In this document: one piece after another, positions 32,111 to 36,416 of the stretch
Numbering within the stretch: the first letter of the stretch is position 1
Layout: each line of letters starts with the position of its first letter
Source: an uncultured Neglectibacter sp.
GTDB lineage: Bacteria > Bacillota > Clostridia > Oscillospirales > Acutalibacteraceae
NCBI GenBank assembly: GCA_904391645.1
Contig: CAJFMJ010000005.1
Location: 1 to 36,416 of the forward strand
Direction: 5' to 3'
DNA: 36,416 nt
Notes under the pieces: model-generated
The model's database searches: none
What the model was told of the DNA's origin: nothing
Seen by the model: the letters and a program-made list of their open reading frames with translations, nothing else
Translations under genes and position numbers: made by a program

Positions 32111-32953
32111 TTAGTTTTCCTTTTCCGGCAGGCTTTCGATGAGATCGGCGGCAGCATCCAGCCAGTCACCCTCGAACAGCTCGATGGCACCCTTGTCGCA
32201 GGCGGCGGCCAGCTTGGGTTCCATAGGCAGCTTGCCCAGCACTTTCAGGGCGTACTTGGCGGCCACTTCGTCGATGTGGCTCTCGCCGAACACGTGGATC
32301 TCCCGGCCGCAGTCGGGACATTTCACATAGCTCATGTTCTCCACCAGGCCCAGCACAGGGACGTTCATCATCTTGGCCATTTCTACGGCCTTGGACACGA
32401 TCATGCCCACCAGCTCCTGGGGAGAGGTGACGATGAGGATGCCGTCCAGCGGCAGGGACTGGAACACGGTCAGGGGGGCGTCGCCGGTCCCGGGAGGCAT
32501 ATCCACGAACATATAGTCCACATTGCCCCAGATCACGTCGGTCCAGAACTGCTTGATGGCCCCGGCAATCACAGGGCCGCGCCACACCACCGGGGAGGTT
32601 TCCTCTTCCAGCAGCAGGTTGACGCTCATCACCTTGATGCCGGTCTTGGTGGACACAGGGTAAATGCCGTTTTCATCGGAAAGGGCCCGCTGCTTCATGC
32701 CGAAGCACTTGGGAATGGAAGGGCCGGTGATATCGGCGTCCAGCACAGCCACTTCGTTCTCCCGGCGGCGCAGAGTGGTGGCAAGCAAAGAGGTGACCAG
32801 GGACTTGCCCACGCCGCCTTTGCCGCTGACCACGCCGATGACCTTCTTCACGTGGCTGAGATCGTTTGTCTTTTCCAGAAAGCTCTGGGGGTCCTGCCGG
32901 GAGGGGCAGTCCATCCCACAGCTGGAACAATCATGTGTGCAGTTTTCGCTCAT
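32111..32953 (-). CDS. Mrp/NBP35 family P-loop ATPase (Fe-S cluster carrier)
   Basis: A 280-residue ParA/MinD-related ATPase that carries or transfers Fe-S clusters to apo-proteins. The deviant Walker A is GKGGVGKS (44-51), followed by DADITGPSIPKCFG, Walker-B-type DYMFVDMPPGTGD and ENMSYVKCPDCG, the C-terminal CPDC Cys pair that binds the bridging cluster at the dimer interface. The N terminus has four extra cysteines (5, 9, 12, 16), like a ferredoxin-type extension. AAGGAG lies 10 nt before the ATG. The gene stands alone. In anaerobes this family is typically housekeeping. Confidence 0.94.
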   Translation of the reverse strand: MSENCTHDCSSCGMDCPSRQDPQSFLEKTNDLSHVKKVIGVVSGKGGVGKSLVTSLLATTLRRRENEVAVLDADITGPSIPKCFGMKQRALSDENGIYPVSTKTGIKVMSVNLLLEEETSPVVWRGPVIAGAIKQFWTDVIWGNVDYMFVDMPPGTGDAPLTVFQSLPLDGILIVTSPQELVGMIVSKAVEMAKMMNVPVLGLVENMSYVKCPDCGREIHVFGESHIDEVAAKYALKVLGKLPMEPKLAAACDKGAIELFEGDWLDAAADLIESLPEKEN

Positions 32954-32989
32954 GGTACTCGTTCTCCTTCTCGCAGTGAATTACCTTTT

Positions 32990-33017
32990 ATTTTACCCTT
33001 TTTTCCAAAAAAGTAAA
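32990..33017 (-). promoter_or_regulatory. Possible promoter of the Mrp gene
   Basis: On the - strand TTTACT (33012-33017), 16 bp, TAAAAT (32990-32995). It lies in an AT-rich gap of the right size upstream of the ATG at 32953. Confidence 0.4.
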
Positions 33018-33065
33018 GCGGTATATGCCAAAAACCCCCGGACACAGGAAAAATTCCTCCCTTTC

Positions 33066-33094
33066 TGGCAAGCAGCCCGCAGCTGTGCTATACT
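33066..33094 (+). promoter_or_regulatory. Extended -10 promoter of the small membrane protein gene
   Basis: TGGCAA (33066-33071), 17 bp, TGC then TATACT (33089-33094). Start near 33101. A strong AGGAGGAGGG ribosome site (33111-33120) follows. Confidence 0.6.
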
Positions 33095-33126
33095 GAGGGC
33101 AGAAAACCAAAGGAGGAGGGCTTTTT

Positions 33127-33324
33127 ATGAACCGTTGGCACAAGGCACAGTTTTTGTTTTCAGCGGTAGCCGTTGTGGGGGTAGTGGCCCTGGGAGTGGT
33201 CATTTTCTTGGGGGACCGCGCCCCCTTACAGGTTTCTGTCTGGGGTGGCGTCACTCTGGCCGGCCTGGTGGGGAATGCCGTGTGCGCCCTGCTCCGGGTG
33301 GCGGAAAGCAAAAAGAGAAAATAG
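33127..33324 (+). CDS. Small two-helix membrane protein of unknown function
   Basis: A 65-residue protein: a short N terminus, a first hydrophobic helix (residues ~8-28, FLFSAVAVVGVVALGVVIFL), a loop with GDRAPLQVS, a second helix (~38-55) and a basic tail (ESKKRK). Positive ends suggest both termini are inside. A clear promoter and a very strong ribosome site (AGGAGGAGGG, 6 nt before ATG) make it a real gene. I do not recognise the family. It faces the two-component system across the shared terminator at 33354-33390. Confidence 0.78.
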   Translation: MNRWHKAQFLFSAVAVVGVVALGVVIFLGDRAPLQVSVWGGVTLAGLVGNAVCALLRVAESKKRK

Positions 33325-33353
33325 GCAATTCCCTGCTGAAACAGGGAAGGCCC

Positions 33354-33390
33354 TAAAAAAAGGCGTCCGGAGTTTCCCGGACGCCCTTTC
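33354..33390. terminator. Bidirectional terminator between small membrane protein and histidine kinase
   Basis: GGCGTCCGG, a short loop, CCGGACGCC, with CTTTCTCTTTTTT after it on the + strand and AAAAAAA before it, giving seven Ts on the - strand. Confidence 0.88.
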
Positions 33391-33406
33391 TCTTTTTTCA
33401 AAGTTT

Positions 33407-34861
33407 TCACCGGGCGGAGCCTTCGCCCAATTCCCCTTGGGAAGGCGCCAGGGGCAGCTCAAACCAGAAGGTGCTGCCCTTCCCCAGCTGGCTGGTGACA
33501 CCGTACTGGCCGCCGTGCATTTCCAGGATGTTCCGCACAATGGACAGACCCAAACCGCTGCCCATTTGGGCCCGTTTGTGCTCTTTGTCCACCTTGTAGT
33601 AGCGCTCCCAGATGTCCTTTAACTTCTCCTGGGGGATGCCCTCCCCGGTATCCGTGACGGAGATGCGCACCTTCCCCTGTTCCACCTGTTGGGTCAAGGT
33701 GATGGTCTTGTCCTCCCCGGAATAGGTGATGGCGTTGTTCACCAGGTTGTACACCACCTGGGAGATCTTCAGCTCGTCGGCTTCCACCCACACGTCCTCC
33801 TCCCCGTGGAAGGGGAACCGGTAATCCGCCAGCTTGTCGTACCGGTGCAAAATCTGCCGGATGCTTTCCGTCAGGTTGAAGCGTGCTTTCTCCAGGGGCA
33901 GCACCCCGGCCTCCAGCTTGGACAGGTCCAGCAGGTCGTTGACCAGGTCTGTCAGCCGCTGGGCTTCGTCAATGATGATCTGCACATTTTCCGGGGTGTT
34001 CTCCCCGGGCAGGTCCCGCATCACCTCGCTGTAGCCCTTGATCATGGTCAGGGGCGTGCGCAGGTCGTGGGACACATTGGCCAGCAGGTCACGCCGCAGG
34101 CCCTCCACTTTGGAAAGCTCCCCGGCGGCGTAGTTCAGTGTGCGGGAAAGCTCCCGCACCTCCCGGGCTCCCTGCTCCTCGAACCGGATGGTGTAGTCCC
34201 CCTCAGCCAGCGCTTTGGCAGAGTTGTTGATCTCCGTCAAGGGCCGGGAGATCCGCCGGGCGATCACCAACGCCAGCAGCACCCCCAGCACCACCATGGC
34301 CACGGTGAGCACCGTCACCTGCACCAGCAGCGTTTCCCGGATGGAATCCACCGGGGTGACCACACTCTCCATGGCCACCATGCGATTGAGCCCTGTGGGG
34401 GTGCGCACCACGGACACATACAGGATCACCTCGTCCTGGGAGCCGTCTTGGTTCACAAAGGGGGACTTGGCCACCAGCAGCTTGGAGCCCCCTTGCAGGT
34501 TCACATCGTTGAACAGGGCCGCCAAAGCGCTGCGGGACTGGGAAAGGTTTTCCAGGTAGCTCTCTTTTTCGCTGGCTTTCCAGCCGGCCAGCATCCGCCC
34601 CACCTCGTCGGTGACCACAATGTTGATGCCGGTATTCAGGCAGATCTCCCGGACTTCCTCTTTCATGTCGTCGTCCTCCAGGCAGCGCACCACCGATTCC
34701 GCGGCGCCCTTTACCTCGGCGGTCTTCACCCCCCGGTAAAAGGGCTCCAGCAGCACCATTTGGAACAGCCACAGCAGGGCCCCCACCACCAGGATGAACA
34801 CCCCAAACCCCAGCAGGATCTGCCCCCAAATGCCCAGGGGCTTCCGTTGTTTTTGGGACAT
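33407..34861 (-). CDS. Membrane sensor histidine kinase (HAMP-HisKA-HATPase)
   Basis: A 484-residue kinase that autophosphorylates and passes phosphate to the response regulator encoded just upstream. First TM at ~12-37; an extracytoplasmic sensor domain at ~40-175 with no recognised ligand motif; second TM at ~180-200. Then a HAMP linker (ARRISRPLTEINNSAKALAE), the H-box NVSHDLRTPL with His265, N-box NLVNNAITYSG, G1 DTGEGIP and G2 GSGLGLSIV. It starts one base after the end of the regulator gene, so the two are co-transcribed and coupled. The trigger is unknown. The bidirectional terminator at 33354-33390 closes the operon. Confidence 0.95.
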   Translation of the reverse strand: MSQKQRKPLGIWGQILLGFGVFILVVGALLWLFQMVLLEPFYRGVKTAEVKGAAESVVRCLEDDDMKEEVREICLNTGINIVVTDEVGRMLAGWKASEKESYLENLSQSRSALAALFNDVNLQGGSKLLVAKSPFVNQDGSQDEVILYVSVVRTPTGLNRMVAMESVVTPVDSIRETLLVQVTVLTVAMVVLGVLLALVIARRISRPLTEINNSAKALAEGDYTIRFEEQGAREVRELSRTLNYAAGELSKVEGLRRDLLANVSHDLRTPLTMIKGYSEVMRDLPGENTPENVQIIIDEAQRLTDLVNDLLDLSKLEAGVLPLEKARFNLTESIRQILHRYDKLADYRFPFHGEEDVWVEADELKISQVVYNLVNNAITYSGEDKTITLTQQVEQGKVRISVTDTGEGIPQEKLKDIWERYYKVDKEHKRAQMGSGLGLSIVRNILEMHGGQYGVTSQLGKGSTFWFELPLAPSQGELGEGSAR

Positions 34862-34862
34862 C

Positions 34863-35546
34863 TCAATTCACCTCAAACCGGTAGCCCACCCCGCGGAGTG
34901 TAACGATAAACTTGCTGTAAGGCCCCAAGGACCGGCGCAGCAGCTTGATGTGGGTGTCCAAGGTGCGGTCGTCCCCGTAAAAGTCGTAGCCCCACACGTT
35001 GGTGATGAGCATTTCCCGGGTCAGGGCAATGTTCTTGTTCTGGGCCATATACACCAGCAGGTCGTACTCCTTGGGGGAAAGGTCCGCCCGGCTGCCATCG
35101 ATGGTGACAATCCGGGCATCCAGGTCGATGGACAGCCCCTCAAAGGCCAGCACGTTCCGGGGACGCTCCGCCCCTTGGGGCCGCACCCGGTTCATGATGG
35201 CGGTGACCCGCATCATCAGCTCCTTGGGGGAAAAGGGCTTCACCACATAGTCATCCACCCCCAGCTCAAAGCCGTGGATACGGTCGTACTCCTCCCCCCG
35301 GGCGGAAAGCATCAGCACGGGGGTCTTGCAGGTCTTGCGGATCTCCGCCACAGCGGAAAACCCATCCAGTTCCGGCATCATCACATCCATGATGATGATA
35401 TCGAAGGCGTTCGGGTATTTCCGGCAAAGCTCCACGGCCTCCATGCCGTTTTGGGCCTCGGTGACCTGGTTGCCTTCAAACTCGGCATATTTCCGGATGA
35501 GCCCCCGGATCTTCTCTTCATCGTCCACTACCAGGATTCGGTACAT
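34863..35546 (-). CDS. OmpR/PhoB-family response regulator
   Basis: A 227-residue DNA-binding regulator. The receiver domain shows the acidic pair in VVDDEE, phospho-acceptor Asp54 (IIIMDVMMPELDG), Ser in LSARGEE and Lys in VVKPFSPKE. The C-terminal winged helix ends in the classic recognition-helix and wing pattern (LDTHIKLLRRSLG, then TLRGVGYRFEV). The ATG at 35546 is preferred because AAAGGGGTG lies ~6 nt upstream and it starts exactly at the receiver fold; a start at 35588 adds 14 unrelated residues. First gene of the two-component operon, with promoter 35659-35687. Target genes unknown. Confidence 0.95.
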   Translation of the reverse strand: MYRILVVDDEEKIRGLIRKYAEFEGNQVTEAQNGMEAVELCRKYPNAFDIIIMDVMMPELDGFSAVAEIRKTCKTPVLMLSARGEEYDRIHGFELGVDDYVVKPFSPKELMMRVTAIMNRVRPQGAERPRNVLAFEGLSIDLDARIVTIDGSRADLSPKEYDLLVYMAQNKNIALTREMLITNVWGYDFYGDDRTLDTHIKLLRRSLGPYSKFIVTLRGVGYRFEVN

Positions 35547-35658
35547 GGATTCACCCCTTTTCACAGAAATGGAAATGCCCTCCGGCACGCCCCGTTCTCC
35601 AAGGCGGCCCAGGCGGCACTTATTTTTTATGCGTTCCAGTCCGTTGGAACCTGCTTTT

Positions 35659-35687
35659 AGTATAGCTTACCCACCAGATTTTTTCAA
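35659..35687 (-). promoter_or_regulatory. SigA promoter of the two-component operon, with hairpin near +1
   Basis: On the - strand TTGAAA (35682-35687), 17 bp, TATACT (35659-35664). Just downstream, GTTCCA-N6-TGGAAC (35633-35650) spans the predicted start and could be an autoregulatory operator or an RNA hairpin. Confidence 0.72.
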
Positions 35688-35706
35688 GCTTCGCTCCGTT
35701 TCCCTG

Positions 35707-35735
35707 TTGACTTTTCATCAAAAAGAGGGTATGAT
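35707..35735 (+). promoter_or_regulatory. SigA promoter of the cytidylate-kinase-like gene
   Basis: TTGACT (35707-35712), 17 bp, TATGAT (35730-35735). Its -35 is only 19 bp from the divergent -35 of the two-component operon. Confidence 0.75.
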
Positions 35736-35811
35736 GAACATGGAGAAAGTATCTAGTTTTATAGAATAACTCTGTAAAAATATTGGATTTTTTGGATAAG
35801 GAGGAATCAAT

Positions 35812-36416
35812 ATGTTGCCTGTCATCACCATTTCACGTCAATTCGGCAGCGGAGGCCATGAAGTGGGGGAAAAATTGGCCAAGCGCTTGGAACTCCCCTT
35901 TTATGACAAAGAGCTCATCGCCCTGGCCGCCAAAAAAAGCGGGTTCTCCGAGGAGGTATTTGCCGACGTGGATGAAAAGGCCACCAGCAGCCTCCTGTAC
36001 TCCATGGTGATGGGCAGCTATGCCTTTGGCACCCGGGTGCCCGGCATCAACGAAATGCCCATCAACGACAAGCTGTTCATCATCCAGTCGGATATCATCA
36101 AAAAGGCCGCTGCGGAAGGTCCCTGTGTCATTGTGGGCCGGTGTGCCGACTACATCCTGCGAGAGCACCCCAACTGCTTGAACGTGTTTGTCCACGCCAA
36201 TAAATCCGCCCGCATCAAGCGCATCGTGGGCCTGGGCTACTGCGATGAGAAAAAAGCGCCCGACTTTGTCACCAAGAAAGACAAACAGCGGGCCAACTAT
36301 TACAACTTCTATTCCAACAACCGTTGGGACGACCTGCAGAACTACGATTTGACCATCGACACCTCCCGCTTCTCGGTGGATCTGGCGGTGGACATGATCA
36401 TCGATGCAGCCAAATT
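35812..36416 (+). CDS. Cytidylate kinase-like family protein (3' end outside window)
   Basis: The ATG at 35812 has a perfect AAGGAGG 7 nt upstream and the frame is open to the window edge (201 codons). The N terminus is a nucleotide-binding P-loop (ITISRQFGSGGHEVGEKLAK, first ~25 residues), followed by LELPFYDKELI and a CVIVGRCADYILRE strand-helix, typical of the cytidylate-kinase-like family. These small P-loop kinases are widespread in Clostridia and their true substrate is mostly unproven; they are distinct from canonical Cmk. At the usual length of ~200-210 residues only the last few codons are likely missing. It is divergent from the two-component system. Confidence 0.92.
   Translation, partial: MLPVITISRQFGSGGHEVGEKLAKRLELPFYDKELIALAAKKSGFSEEVFADVDEKATSSLLYSMVMGSYAFGTRVPGINEMPINDKLFIIQSDIIKKAAAEGPCVIVGRCADYILREHPNCLNVFVHANKSARIKRIVGLGYCDEKKAPDFVTKKDKQRANYYNFYSNNRWDDLQNYDLTIDTSRFSVDLAVDMIIDAAK

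Overview
This 36.4-kb window looks like chromosome of a GC-rich gut-type member of the Clostridia, most likely Oscillospiraceae/Ruminococcaceae. That placement is inference. It rests on gene content (a T-box leader, an LplABC-type sugar importer without its own ATPase, DUF3737, a BilS-like flavodoxin), strong AGGAGG ribosome sites, and consensus SigA promoters with 17-bp spacers. No rRNA, tRNA, CRISPR array, phage or insertion sequence was seen. Nearly all genes look intact and coding density is high.

Layout. (1) 1-3290: tail of an unrecognised, probably secreted protein, then a monocistronic type-B carboxylesterase. (2) 3333-4695 (- strand): a small coiled-coil protein overlapping a DUF3737 protein. 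(3) 4747-15186 (- strand): a sugar locus. A promoter at 15158-15186 and a ~355-nt structured leader precede two permeases and a lipoprotein binding protein. A second operon follows: Gfo/Idh/MocA oxidoreductase, AGE-family epimerase, TIM-barrel sugar isomerase, aldehyde dehydrogenase and a class-C-beta-lactamase-fold hydrolase. (4) 15504-18794 (- strand): an operon of a PF00756-type esterase, a second beta-lactamase-fold hydrolase and a polysaccharide-deacetylase-fold enzyme with no signal peptide. (5) 19208-23316 (+ strand): sucrose phosphorylase (gtfA), a second PF00756-type esterase and a second type-B carboxylesterase. (6) 23467-26079 (- strand): a MATE exporter plus an alpha/beta hydrolase. 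(7) 26159-27981 (+ strand): a GH13 alpha-glucosidase. (8) 27943-31363 (- strand): RidA, then a 764-residue HTH-cupin-AMP-ligase fusion preceded by a full T-box riboswitch. (9) 31422-36416: BilS-like flavodoxin, Mrp/NBP35 ATPase, a 65-residue membrane protein, an OmpR-type two-component system, and a divergent cytidylate-kinase-like gene running off the end.

How it fits together. Regions 1 and 3-6 hold eight predicted deacylating hydrolases of several folds around one sugar importer, a sucrose phosphorylase and sugar-interconverting enzymes. The simplest reading is uptake and cytoplasmic deacylation of acylated oligosaccharides or acyl-sugars, followed by epimerisation, oxidation or phosphorolysis. 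The substrate is not visible from sequence. The most unusual item is the T-box (probable UUC/Phe specifier, with a UGGU bulge matching a discriminator A). It appears to place an acyl-CoA-synthetase-like enzyme, itself carrying an HTH and a cupin domain, under control of tRNA charging. This suggests a link between amino-acid starvation and activation of an amino-acid-derived acid.
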